From Lachnospiraceae bacterium (GTDB taxonomy: Bacteria > Bacillota > Clostridia > Lachnospirales > Lachnospiraceae): DNA of 64,000 nt. The first letter of the stretch is position 1; every line of letters begins with the position of its first letter. A model generated the notes under the pieces. That model ran no database searches. It was not told where the DNA came from and saw only the letters and a list, made by a program, of their open reading frames with translations. The position numbers and the translations under genes were made by a program. The stretch lies in the NCBI GenBank assembly GCA_028689585.1, contig JAQVCW010000001.1, forward strand, positions 372,001-436,000. Direction: 5' to 3'. Positions 57,104 through 64,000 of the stretch are shown piece by piece.

Positions 57104-57548
57104 TGCTGGATCTCAGCCTTTCAATAAAGGAATCCGTCACTTTCGACATTTTCTTTTGATCCACAATTCCTCTTTTGGAAACATATAGCATAATTGAAAT
57201 CATCATATTATCCCGAATCGAAAGATTTGTTAAGATGCCTTCTGCCTTGCGGTCCCCGGACCAAAAGCCCATGCCGTTTTTCACAGCCGCCTGTGGAGTC
57301 TTAAAGCGGACTTTGTTTCCTTTTATATAGAGTTCGCCTCCCTCTATAAATGATTGGGAGTACAAAAACAACATGATGTTTTGCAGAAACCCATCAAATA
57401 TATTTTCTGTCCCAATCCATTCTTTTGAAATTGTCTGTTTGAAATATTTGACCGAATTTGGTCGGATTAAACTTTTAGATAATCGCAGCAAATACTGTGA
57501 CATAGAATCTATAATTCGTAAAATAACATAACCATCAGGAGACTGCAA
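57072..57548 (-). pseudogene. Fragment of a sugar ABC transporter ATPase (RbsA/MglA-like)
   Basis: The stretch GELYIKGNKVRFKTPQAAVKNGMGFWSGDRKAEGILTNLSIRDNM matches the region between the two ATPase halves of RbsA-type proteins (in them ...AVKNGIGLVPEDRKxEGL). Walker A and the signature are absent and the ends fit no start or full domain, so it is a relic. It overlaps the previous relic in another frame. Confidence 0.65.
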
Positions 57549-57600
57549 TGCTTTTTATCAAAATATCTGTTCGAAAGATTACTGTAACTGTAACCTTTTT

Positions 57601-57774
57601 GTTACTGTTCACAGCAGACTCAAACACCTGCTGTTTGAGTCATAAGGAAGTGATGCAGGAGTGAGCAGGCTCCAATTTGCACAGCAAATTTCGGAATGAG
57701 CCTGTGAATGCTACTATTTACAGCCATGGAAACGTATAAAATGCGTCAAACATAAATTGGCTGTGAATAGTAAC
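57601..57774. repeat. 174-bp dispersed element, copy 2
   Basis: Same length and ends as 28394-28567, in the opposite orientation (starts GTTACTGTTCACAGCAG, ends CTGTGAATAGTAAC). It lies between the RbsA-like relic and the tRNA promoter. Confidence 0.8.
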
Positions 57775-57804
57775 CCCTTTTTCTCAGTTCCTGTTCTTAC
57801 ACTC

Positions 57805-57834
57805 TTGCCATACAGGGAATACCTGTGGTATAAT
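57805..57834 (+). promoter_or_regulatory. Promoter of tRNA-Ala
   Basis: TTGCCA and TATAAT with an 18-bp spacer, ending 10 bp before the tRNA 5' end. It is the best consensus promoter in the window. Confidence 0.85.
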
Positions 57835-57843
57835 TTTCTTCAC

Positions 57844-57916
57844 GGGGATATAGCTCAGTTGGGAGAGCGTCGCACTGGCAGTGCGAAGGTCACGCGTTCG
57901 AGTCGCGCTATCTCCA
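57844..57916 (+). tRNA. tRNA-Ala(GGC)
   Basis: A 73-nt cloverleaf. The acceptor stem GGGGATA pairs with TATCTCC, with discriminator A; the D-arm AGCTCAGTTGGGAGAGC is standard; the anticodon loop CTGGCAG gives anticodon GGC (Ala); the T-arm is GCGTTCGAGTCGC. CCA is not encoded. It stands alone between a repeat and the molybdenum hydroxylase genes. Confidence 0.95.
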
Positions 57917-58222
57917 TGTCATGTAATGTGCTCACGCAGTGAGGGCATTGCCCACGCAGATGCTTTCGAACGGAGTTCCACTGTGTATTCACCTTTTCTT
58001 ACAGTATGTTCTATATATTTCTTTGATACCATTTACATACTGGACTAACAATTCCTGCGTATTTTCCATTAAGTATAGCACCTCCTTTTTTATCCCCATT
58101 ATATTAATTATATCCCAGTTTATTTAACAATCACAATCAAAGAGCGTAAGTGCCTCAAAAGATGGCGTAATGTAAGTTACCGTTCACAGGCAACTCTGTG
58201 AACGGTAACAGCGCCGGGCCAT
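57917..58222. other. Intergenic region after tRNA-Ala
   Basis: A 306-bp gap. It contains an AT-rich stretch without a gene and the perfect hairpin at 58176-58209, which lies just past the stop of the molybdenum hydroxylase large subunit. Confidence 0.5.
58176..58209. repeat. Perfect 14-bp inverted repeat with family-type ends
   Basis: GTTACCGTTCACAG and CTGTGAACGGTAAC around a 6-bp loop: the two ends of the dispersed element family with nothing between. It lies past the molybdenum hydroxylase operon and might act as a transcript-end hairpin; there is no T-run. Confidence 0.7.
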
Positions 58223-60787
58223 TTAAATTTCACCCTCGGTGAAGGATCCGTTCATGGCCTTATAGATTTTTTCACTGGTAAACGGAAGTTCCTTCAGCCA
58301 TGCTCCGGTGGCATTGGCAATTGCATGGGCCAGTGCAGGTGCCGGAGTATTGATTACTATCTCACCAATGGATTTTGCTCCAAATGGTCCGGTCGGCTCA
58401 TAACTGCTTTCGAATTCTACACGAAGCCTGCCCATATCCAGCCGGGTGGGTATTTTATACTGCATGAAAGAGTTGTTCCGAAGTCTGCCCTCATCCGTAT
58501 ACTGGATGTTTTCATACAGTGCCATTCCTATGCCCTGCACCAGTCCGCCTTCTGTCTGCACTCTTGCCAGATTTGGATTAATGGGCGTACCGCAGTCTAC
58601 CACTGCCGCATAATCCAGCAGTTCGACTTCCCCCGTTTCCGGATCCAGTTCAATCTCCGCCATGCCCACCATAAACGGGGGCGGGGATACAGGGGAGCTG
58701 TTGGCGGCTGCCGCCTGCAGGGCAATCTGACCTCCGCAGGTGGCCCCTGCTGCAATCTCACCCAGTGAAATCCACCTGTCTTCCAGTGCCGGAGCACCTC
58801 TGTCCATACTCGCATTCTCATGCTCCTGTGCCGGCCTATCCTCCTGCAGGTTCTCACATCCCTGTGCCGGCCCATCATCACGCAGGTTCTCACATCCCTG
58901 TGCCGGCCTATCATCATGCAGGTTCTCACATCCCCACAGCGGCCCATCGTCACGCACCTTCCCACGGTTTTGACCTTCTCCAGTTCCAGCCGCATCGCTT
59001 CGTGCCTCTGTCACTGCCGCTTCTGGCAGGCTGCGCACACCGGTTCCTTCAAATTCCAACCATTCTTCCCCGATGCCCAGCAGCTTTCCTGCCTCTTTTA
59101 AAATCTGTCCCTTCAGCTTTTCGCAGGCATCCACCACGGCTTTTCCGGTGACATAGGTGGTGCTGGAAGCATAGGAACCGGAATCATAAGGTGAGGAATC
59201 CGTATCCGCCGCGCAGACTGAGATATCCTTCAGAGGGCACTCCAGCACCTCCGCCGCCATCTGCGCCAGAATCGTATCACATCCGGTTCCCATATCAGCG
59301 GAACCAATATACAGTGTGTAGGTGCCGTCCTCCATCAGCTTAATTTCGGCAGAGCCCGTATCCACGCCGGAAATTCCGGATCCCTGCATCGCCATGGCCA
59401 TGCCCACGCTGCGTATCTTTCCGTTATCCATTCTTCTGCACGGATATTTTTCTTCCCATCCTATCATCTGTGCCGCACGTTTCAGGCAGCGGTCCAGTGC
59501 ACAACTGTCTGTCCGTTCCCCATAATAAGCCGGCATGATCTGGCCCTGACGCACCATGTTCATTTCCCGCAGCTTTACCGGATCAATGGCAAGCCGCGCC
59601 GCCAGTTCGTTCACCGCAGTTTCCACTGCAAATAATCCCTGGGTGGCGCCATATCCGCGGTAAGCACCTGCCGACATATGATTCGTATAGACCACATCAT
59701 AATGAAAACGATATGCATCCAGCTTTCCATACAGCGGAATGGATTTATGTCCGGAAAGCCCCACCGTGGTCGGGCCATGCTCCCCATAAGCTCCGGTATC
59801 CGACAGCGTATCCACGTCAATCGCCCGGATATGTCCATCCCTCATCGCCCCGATCCGCACATGCACCTCCATCTCATGACGCGGAGAAGAAGCAATCTGA
59901 GATTCATATCTGGAAAAAATCATTTTGGATGGCTTTCCAGTTTTCCAGGTCACAAATGCCGGGAAAATCTCTGCTACCACTGTCTGCTTTGCTCCAAAAC
60001 CACCGCCGATCCTTGGTTTGGTCACACGTATTTTGGACTGGGGAATATCCAGGGCATGAGCAATAATCCGCCGTGCATGAAATACGATCTGCGTGGAGCT
60101 GATCACATTCAGCCGTCCATATGTATCTATATAGCAGGCGGTGCGAAAGGTTTCCATCATTGCCTGCTGATTTGCTTTTACATGATAAGTACCTTCTACC
60201 ACCTCATCGCATTCCTGCAGTACCTGCTCCACATCTCCCTGTCCATCCAGCTCGCTGGCGCACAGATTGCGACGGTTGTCTGCGCCTACCGGACAGAGTG
60301 ATTTCCAGTTTTCTTCCGGATGCACCAGCAGAGGATTATCCTTTGCCTGATGGAAATCCGAAATAGCCGGAAGCACCTGATAAGTTACTTTGATCATTTT
60401 CAGCGCGCGATCCACGCAGGCTTCGTCTTTTCCCGCCACGATTGCCACCGGATCGCCCACATAACGGACATGCCGGTCCAAAAGCAGCCGATCATAAGGG
60501 CTTGGCTCTGGATAGGTCTGACCAGCCATGGTAAACCGCTTGTCCGGCACGTCCTGCCAGGTATAGATTCCCTCAATTCCAGGCACTTTTTTTGCCGTAT
60601 CCAGCTTAACCGCCTCTATCATCGCATTGGCGTGGGGACTGCGCAGCACCTTGACCACCAGATAATTTCCCTGCAGTACATCGTCCAGAAATACCGGTTT
60701 TCCCGTCACCAAGGCCATGGAATCCTTCTTCGGCAGCGGCTGGTTTACCGTGCGCAGCACACAGCTCACTTCTTCGACTCTGCTCAT
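58223..60787 (-). CDS. Molybdenum hydroxylase large (molybdopterin-binding) subunit, XdhA/CoxL-like
   Basis: The catalytic subunit of a xanthine dehydrogenase-type enzyme, 854 residues. The early KPVFLDDV...KVLRSPHANA segment, PRIGGGFGAKQ (molybdopterin-binding) and AGAYRGYGATQG are typical; the catalytic Glu is in PTGPFGAKSIGE near the C-terminus. The substrate could be a purine, an N-heterocycle or an aldehyde; no diagnostic residue is claimed. An unusual insertion of four 12-residue repeats (about residues 610-658) interrupts the domain. The start at 60787 has AAGGAGGT and overlaps the Fe-S subunit stop (ATGA). Part of a three-subunit operon. Confidence 0.92.
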   Translation of the reverse strand: MSRVEEVSCVLRTVNQPLPKKDSMALVTGKPVFLDDVLQGNYLVVKVLRSPHANAMIEAVKLDTAKKVPGIEGIYTWQDVPDKRFTMAGQTYPEPSPYDRLLLDRHVRYVGDPVAIVAGKDEACVDRALKMIKVTYQVLPAISDFHQAKDNPLLVHPEENWKSLCPVGADNRRNLCASELDGQGDVEQVLQECDEVVEGTYHVKANQQAMMETFRTACYIDTYGRLNVISSTQIVFHARRIIAHALDIPQSKIRVTKPRIGGGFGAKQTVVAEIFPAFVTWKTGKPSKMIFSRYESQIASSPRHEMEVHVRIGAMRDGHIRAIDVDTLSDTGAYGEHGPTTVGLSGHKSIPLYGKLDAYRFHYDVVYTNHMSAGAYRGYGATQGLFAVETAVNELAARLAIDPVKLREMNMVRQGQIMPAYYGERTDSCALDRCLKRAAQMIGWEEKYPCRRMDNGKIRSVGMAMAMQGSGISGVDTGSAEIKLMEDGTYTLYIGSADMGTGCDTILAQMAAEVLECPLKDISVCAADTDSSPYDSGSYASSTTYVTGKAVVDACEKLKGQILKEAGKLLGIGEEWLEFEGTGVRSLPEAAVTEARSDAAGTGEGQNRGKVRDDGPLWGCENLHDDRPAQGCENLRDDGPAQGCENLQEDRPAQEHENASMDRGAPALEDRWISLGEIAAGATCGGQIALQAAAANSSPVSPPPFMVGMAEIELDPETGEVELLDYAAVVDCGTPINPNLARVQTEGGLVQGIGMALYENIQYTDEGRLRNNSFMQYKIPTRLDMGRLRVEFESSYEPTGPFGAKSIGEIVINTPAPALAHAIANATGAWLKELPFTSEKIYKAMNGSFTEGEI
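58814..58957 (-). repeat. 36-bp in-frame tandem repeat inside the molybdenum hydroxylase gene
   Basis: Four 36-bp units (starts at 58826, 58862, 58898 and 58934) encoding the 12-residue unit DDRPAQGCENLR and variants, each with one Cys except the last. They lie in a region where family members have only a short surface loop. Confidence 0.88.
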
Positions 60788-61251
60788 TCTCTCACACCTC
60801 CTTTTTTCCAGTCCAGAAAGTTCAGAATCCCCCGAAGCTGTCCCTCGTATCCCGAGCAGCGGCACAGGTTGCCCGCCAGATATTCTTTTATCTCTTCTGC
60901 CGTGGGATCCGGGATTTCCCGAAACAGTGCAATAGCGTTCATAATCATCCCCGGATTGCAGAAACCGCACTGCTCCGCTCCCTGATTGGCAATAAACGTA
61001 CCAAATTCTTTCGCTTCTTCCTGCAGACCTTCCAGCGTATCCACATGGCAGCCCTGGGCGCGCATCGCCAGTACCGAACAGGACAGCACAGGTTTCTCAT
61101 TCAGGAAAACCGTACACAGACCGCAGTTTGAAGTCTCACAGCCGCATTTCACACTGCTGCAGCCCTGGCTTCGCAGAAAGTCATACAACGTCATGCCTTC
61201 CGCAATCTCTTCTTCTGTTTTTCTTCCATTTAAAATCATTGAAAGTTTCAT
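60784..61251 (-). CDS. Molybdenum hydroxylase [2Fe-2S] subunit
   Basis: A 155-residue iron-sulfur subunit. The plant-type cluster motif is GCSSVKCGCETSNCGLC and the second cluster is CGFCNPGMIMNA with GNLCRCSGY. It carries electrons from the molybdenum centre to FAD. The true start is at 61251 (MKLSMILNG), overlapping the FAD-subunit stop by ATGA; the longer open frame upstream is not coding. Confidence 0.94.
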   Translation of the reverse strand: MKLSMILNGRKTEEEIAEGMTLYDFLRSQGCSSVKCGCETSNCGLCTVFLNEKPVLSCSVLAMRAQGCHVDTLEGLQEEAKEFGTFIANQGAEQCGFCNPGMIMNAIALFREIPDPTAEEIKEYLAGNLCRCSGYEGQLRGILNFLDWKKGGVRE

Positions 61252-62144
61252 GACAGCTCTCCCTCCTGCAGTTTTTTCAATCCCCGTCTGATCAGAACTT
61301 CCGCCAGATGGCTCCGGTATTCTGCACTGGCCCGCATATTGCTGCCCATGGGGACCTTCTGCACCAGCTCTCTTACCGCAAGTTCCAGCTTTTCCGACGC
61401 TGCGCTCTCTATCGGCACACTCTCTGATAATGCCCGCTCCGCCGGCATGTCCTTTTGCAGCCCTCTTGCCGAAGACGTACTCCTCCTGCTCTCCGCTGCC
61501 GCATCGCTGAGCTCTCTTCCCAGCGCAAAGCAAAGCGCCCGCCCAGGTCTGGCGCCAATCACTGCATATCCCTGCGCCTCCGGTCCATTCTCCATACAGA
61601 CAGCACAGGTCAGAACCGGAAAATCTGTCCTGGTGTTTCGAAATGATAAATAAACTGTCTTTTGTGCCCTCTTTTTCACAATGAGACGCACCAGAATATC
61701 ATTATCTTTTTTCATTTCTGCAAATTTCGCCAGCGGCACCAGACCGCCCTGATACAATTCCACCCAAGTATCCAATGCCAGAAACAGAGTCAGCACATCC
61801 GAAAATCCAAAGCGTCCCCAGATGCTGCCGCCCACCGTAGCCAGATTTCGGAACTGTACACCCACGATGGAGTGAACTGCTTCTCTCATTGCTCCCTGGG
61901 TATACCGGCCCAGTCCCTCATGCTGTTCCAGCGTTCTTAAGGTGACCATGCTTCCTATGGAAAATTCCTCTTGCGTCTCCACAATCTGATCCAGGCCCAG
62001 ACCGGACAGATCCACGGCCGTTTGTACCATCCCTCTTCCAAGGCGCATCCAAAGCATACCGCCTAAGATCCGGGCACTTTTTTTCTGGTTTAATTCATAC
62101 GCTTCTTCCAGACTGGCTGGTCTTACATACTGTTTGATCTTCAA
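61248..62144 (-). CDS. Molybdenum hydroxylase FAD-binding subunit (CoxM/XdhB-like)
   Basis: A 298-residue FAD subunit. FAD-contacting segments are LGGMLWMRLGRG, RNLATVGGSIWGRFGFSDV and the C-terminal KVPMGSNMRASAEYR. About 35 residues of Ser/Arg/Ala-rich sequence (SSARGLQKDMPAER region) are inserted before the last part. It is the first gene of the three-subunit operon (FAD, Fe-S, Mo). RBS not strong; the first ATG after the AT-rich leader is used. Confidence 0.88.
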   Translation of the reverse strand: MKIKQYVRPASLEEAYELNQKKSARILGGMLWMRLGRGMVQTAVDLSGLGLDQIVETQEEFSIGSMVTLRTLEQHEGLGRYTQGAMREAVHSIVGVQFRNLATVGGSIWGRFGFSDVLTLFLALDTWVELYQGGLVPLAKFAEMKKDNDILVRLIVKKRAQKTVYLSFRNTRTDFPVLTCAVCMENGPEAQGYAVIGARPGRALCFALGRELSDAAAESRRSTSSARGLQKDMPAERALSESVPIESAASEKLELAVRELVQKVPMGSNMRASAEYRSHLAEVLIRRGLKKLQEGELS

Positions 62145-62606
62145 TCTATTCCCTCACTTTTTTCTGCAGAACCTTCCCCTGGTCCAAAACACCAATCCAC
62201 CCTGAATCTGCCGGCTGCGATTCAAGAACGCTCCTGCGTTCTTGCCGCAAAATACGCATCACGCTTCGCATGATATGCTCTTCACACCTCTGCAATCCGG
62301 CGGAGGCTTTTATAACAGGGGGCCGCCTGCGTTTTATCCTACCTCTATTCTACTATAGATTTTCATTTTTACCAAGACATCTTTTCCATCTGTGAAGCGC
62401 TTCCTTTTCAGTACCAGGGCTCTCTGCCGAACAAAAATGGGCTTTGCAGTACCCGGCGGCCAACCTCTTTAACAGCACAGCTTTTTTTCCGCGCATGAAA
62501 CTGCACACCTCTGCATCTTCATTTTACTTCGGTCGTTGCCAAACAAGTGCCACCGACACTTAGCAGCCGCCGGAGGTTTTATCCCGAAAAGAAATTGGAC
62601 TCCCTC

Positions 62607-62717
62607 CAAGACAAACCTGTTATTTTCCCACCTCCTATCGAGACAGGAACCTCATCTTCTTTCAAGACGAACCTGCTATTTCCCCACCGCCTATCAAGGC
62701 GGGAGCCTCATTTTTTT
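62607..62717. repeat. 56-bp tandem direct repeat
   Basis: Two copies starting CAAGACAAACCTG (62607) and CAAGACGAACCTG (62663), with the start of a third at 62718 (CAAGACAAAAG). Each contains a RCCTATCRAGRCRGGARCCTCAT stretch in variant form. Function unknown. Confidence 0.65.
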
Positions 62718-62727
62718 CAAGACAAAA

Positions 62728-62751
62728 GCAGGGGCTGCTTCCAGCCCCTGC
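62728..62751 (-). terminator. Terminator after the 2-hydroxyacid dehydrogenase gene
   Basis: GCAGGGGCTG and CAGCCCCTGC form a 10-bp perfect stem followed by TTTTGTC on the minus strand, about 40 bp past the stop. Confidence 0.88.
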
Positions 62752-62790
62752 GAACACACTTTCTAACGTTCTCTCTTTGTTTCTTCTTAA

Positions 62791-63756
62791 TTATTTATTC
62801 ACCACATTCATCGGTGCTCCGTCCACGAACGCTTTCACATTCGCCACGGTGATATCCATGATTCTCTGACGGGATGCCTGTGCCGCCCAGGAGATATGAG
62901 GTGTGATCAGACAATTCTTTGCGCCCAGCAGCGGATTATCCTTGCGGATCGGTTCTGTGGATACCACGTCCAGCCCTGCTGCATATACTTTTCCGCAATT
63001 CAGCGCGTCTGCCAGATCCTGTTCCACCACCAGTTGACCGCGGCTGTTATTGATAATGATAACACCGTCCTTCATCTTTGCAATGCTCTCTTTATTAATC
63101 ATGCCTTCGGTGGATGGGAACAGCGGGCAGTGCAGGAAAATAACATCGGATTTCGCCAGCAGCTCATCCAGCTCCACATATTCTGCCAGCTTCTTCCCCG
63201 CTTCGCTCTGGAATGCATCATATGCCAGCACCTTCATATCCATTGCATTTAAAATCTTTGCCGTAGCCTGGCCGATCCGGCCCAGCCCTACCACACCGGC
63301 AGTCTTTCCGTACAGCTCAATCATTGGATAATCCCAATAGCACCAGTCCTGATTGTCCGCCCATTTGCCTTCTTTTACAGTCTGGTCATGATGTCCGTAA
63401 TGAGAACAGATCTCCAGCAGCAGACCAACTGCATACTGGCCTACAATCTGAGTGCCATAGGTAGGTACGTTCACTACCGGAATGCCCTTCGTTTTGGCAT
63501 ATTCATAGTCCGCCACATTGTATCCGGTGGCAAGAAATGCAATCATTTTCAAATTAGGGCACTTATCCATCGTCTCTTTGCTGATGGGAGTCTTGTTGGT
63601 GATCACAATCTCTGCGTCGCCAATTCTCTGTGCAATAATGGGATTCTCCGTATAGGACGTTCTGTCGTATACCGTAACCTCACCCAGCTTTTCCAGCTCG
63701 CTCCAGCTCAGATCTCCGGGATTTTCTGTGTAGCCGTCTAAAATAACAATTTTCAT
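62791..63756 (-). CDS. D-2-hydroxyacid dehydrogenase (glycerate/hydroxypyruvate type)
   Basis: A 321-residue NAD(P)-dependent dehydrogenase. Rossmann motif GKTAGVVGLGRIGQ; catalytic Arg in INNSRGQ, Glu in STEPIRKDNP and His in TPHISWAAQASR. The TSYTENPII and FLATGYNVADY segments resemble glycerate/hydroxypyruvate dehydrogenases. Its gene follows a TRAP-permease gene on the same strand after an 84-bp gap, suggesting that the imported acid is its substrate or product. It is more distant from the dehydrogenase at 11622-12593 than a recent duplicate would be. Confidence 0.92.
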   Translation of the reverse strand: MKIVILDGYTENPGDLSWSELEKLGEVTVYDRTSYTENPIIAQRIGDAEIVITNKTPISKETMDKCPNLKMIAFLATGYNVADYEYAKTKGIPVVNVPTYGTQIVGQYAVGLLLEICSHYGHHDQTVKEGKWADNQDWCYWDYPMIELYGKTAGVVGLGRIGQATAKILNAMDMKVLAYDAFQSEAGKKLAEYVELDELLAKSDVIFLHCPLFPSTEGMINKESIAKMKDGVIIINNSRGQLVVEQDLADALNCGKVYAAGLDVVSTEPIRKDNPLLGAKNCLITPHISWAAQASRQRIMDITVANVKAFVDGAPMNVVNK

Positions 63757-63840
63757 TTTTTATCCATTCCTTTCTTTTTTTAAATACAAGGTAGCGTTGT
63801 ATGGTCAGATCCTTCCAACCCGCTCCACCGTCCGATAAGG

Positions 63841-64000
63841 TCAGATCGTGATGCCAAGGATAATCGGCACATACATATACAGAAGCAGAATACAGAACTC
63901 CAGAATGAGATATGGCACAATTCTCCTGGAAACAGCTCCCACCGTGGTTTTGCAGATACCCGTGGATACGAACAGGTTCACGGCCATTGGCGGTGTGATC
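63841..64000 (-). CDS. TRAP transporter large permease (DctM-like), C-terminal end
   Basis: Only the last 52 codons are in the window; the gene continues to the right. The frame reads ITPPMAVNLFVSTGICKTT, the typical final loop of DctM/TRAP large permeases, then a last membrane helix (YLILEFCILLLYMYVPIIL) and stop. TRAP systems import carboxylates with a solute-binding protein, presumably encoded outside the window. Confidence 0.8.
   Translation of the reverse strand, partial: ITPPMAVNLFVSTGICKTTVGAVSRRIVPYLILEFCILLLYMYVPIILGITI

Larger units (their letters stand above)
62145..62790. other. Intergenic region between 2-hydroxyacid dehydrogenase and molybdenum hydroxylase operon
   Basis: A 646-bp gap with no credible gene. 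It contains a 9-bp hairpin (CAAGAACGC/GCGTTCTTG at 62223-62244), a GC-rich low-information stretch, the 55-56-bp direct repeats at 62607-62717 and the dehydrogenase terminator at 62728-62751. A promoter for the hydroxylase operon presumably lies near 62150-62400, but I cannot pick a convincing box. Confidence 0.55.

Noticed and set aside
57844-57916. tRNA-Ala as attachment site of the accessory region
   Set aside because: No partial tRNA duplicate was found elsewhere in the window; the repeated sequence is the phosphatase 5' end instead.
60787-60970. N-terminal extension of the molybdenum hydroxylase large subunit (61 residues)
   Set aside because: It overlaps the Fe-S subunit frame; the AAGGAGGT and ATGA overlap place the start at 60787.
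61252-61533. 94-residue N-terminal extension of the Fe-S subunit
   Set aside because: No family similarity, overlaps the FAD subunit coding frame; start at 61251 fits coupling.

Overview
The window looks like a chromosomal segment of a gut-type Clostridia, most likely Lachnospiraceae. This is an inference from strong AGGAGG-type ribosome binding sites, moderate GC content, and typical gene families (paired L,D-transpeptidases with PG-binding domains, a CmpB-like membrane protein, TelA/XpaC, a giant coiled-coil FtsX-type permease, a PF12897-type aminotransferase). No 16S gene is present, so the genus cannot be named. Most genes lie on the minus strand.

Layout. 1-2.2 kb: the end of an OmpR-type response regulator and its sensor kinase. 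2.2-3.3 kb: a three-gene module, hicA, hicB with an unusual C-terminal tail, and a small overlapping third gene that resembles SecB-like chaperones, a possible toxin-antitoxin-chaperone system. 3.6-12.6 kb: an eight-gene minus-strand operon for an organic or sugar acid: 2-hydroxyacid dehydrogenase, Fe-alcohol dehydrogenase, PdxA2, DUF1537 four-carbon acid-sugar kinase, DapA-family lyase and a TctBAC transporter. A divergent PrpR-like regulator (12.8-14.6 kb) has a degenerate AAA+ domain. 14.7-21.2 kb: a LarA-type protein, a second DapA paralogue, an AEC exporter, split transketolase and an AraD-type epimerase. Kinase plus PdxA2 should deliver DHAP, the lyases probably pyruvate, and transketolase/AraD connect to pentose phosphates.

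21.3-31.2 kb: a giant permease and its ATPase, citrate synthase, YbaK, an ArsR regulator with a repeat-rich tail, and a HAD phosphatase. 31.3-42.9 kb: envelope and stress genes: two L,D-transpeptidases, a zinc-ribbon repeat membrane protein, an aminotransferase, a zincin, a CmpB-like protein, TelA and XpaC. 43.2-49 kb: a branched-chain amino acid ABC system (livK-H-M-G-F) plus a tiny lipoprotein resembling only the N-terminus of LivK.

49.1-57.6 kb is accessory. An intact low-molecular-weight tyrosine phosphatase gene is followed by two decayed copies of its 5' end, both breaking near the codons of the catalytic P-loop. Between them lie HigBA, an AAA/DUF4143 ATPase, a Tn916-type integrase relic with xis, YoeB-RelB, an MNT nucleotidyltransferase and two copies of a ~160-bp element arm. 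This looks like serial site-specific integration into the phosphatase gene. Next come an HxlR/flavin-protein pair, a pentapeptide-repeat protein, two gene relics and tRNA-Ala(GGC). 58.2-64 kb: a three-subunit molybdenum hydroxylase, a 2-hydroxyacid dehydrogenase and the end of a TRAP-type permease.

Two intergenic repeat families recur: elements with GTTACNRTTCAC-like ends (174 bp twice, 242 bp once, plus short hairpins), and a two-hairpin leader just upstream of pdxA2, telA and livK. In-frame tandem repeats are unusually common, with a 36-bp period in three unrelated genes.
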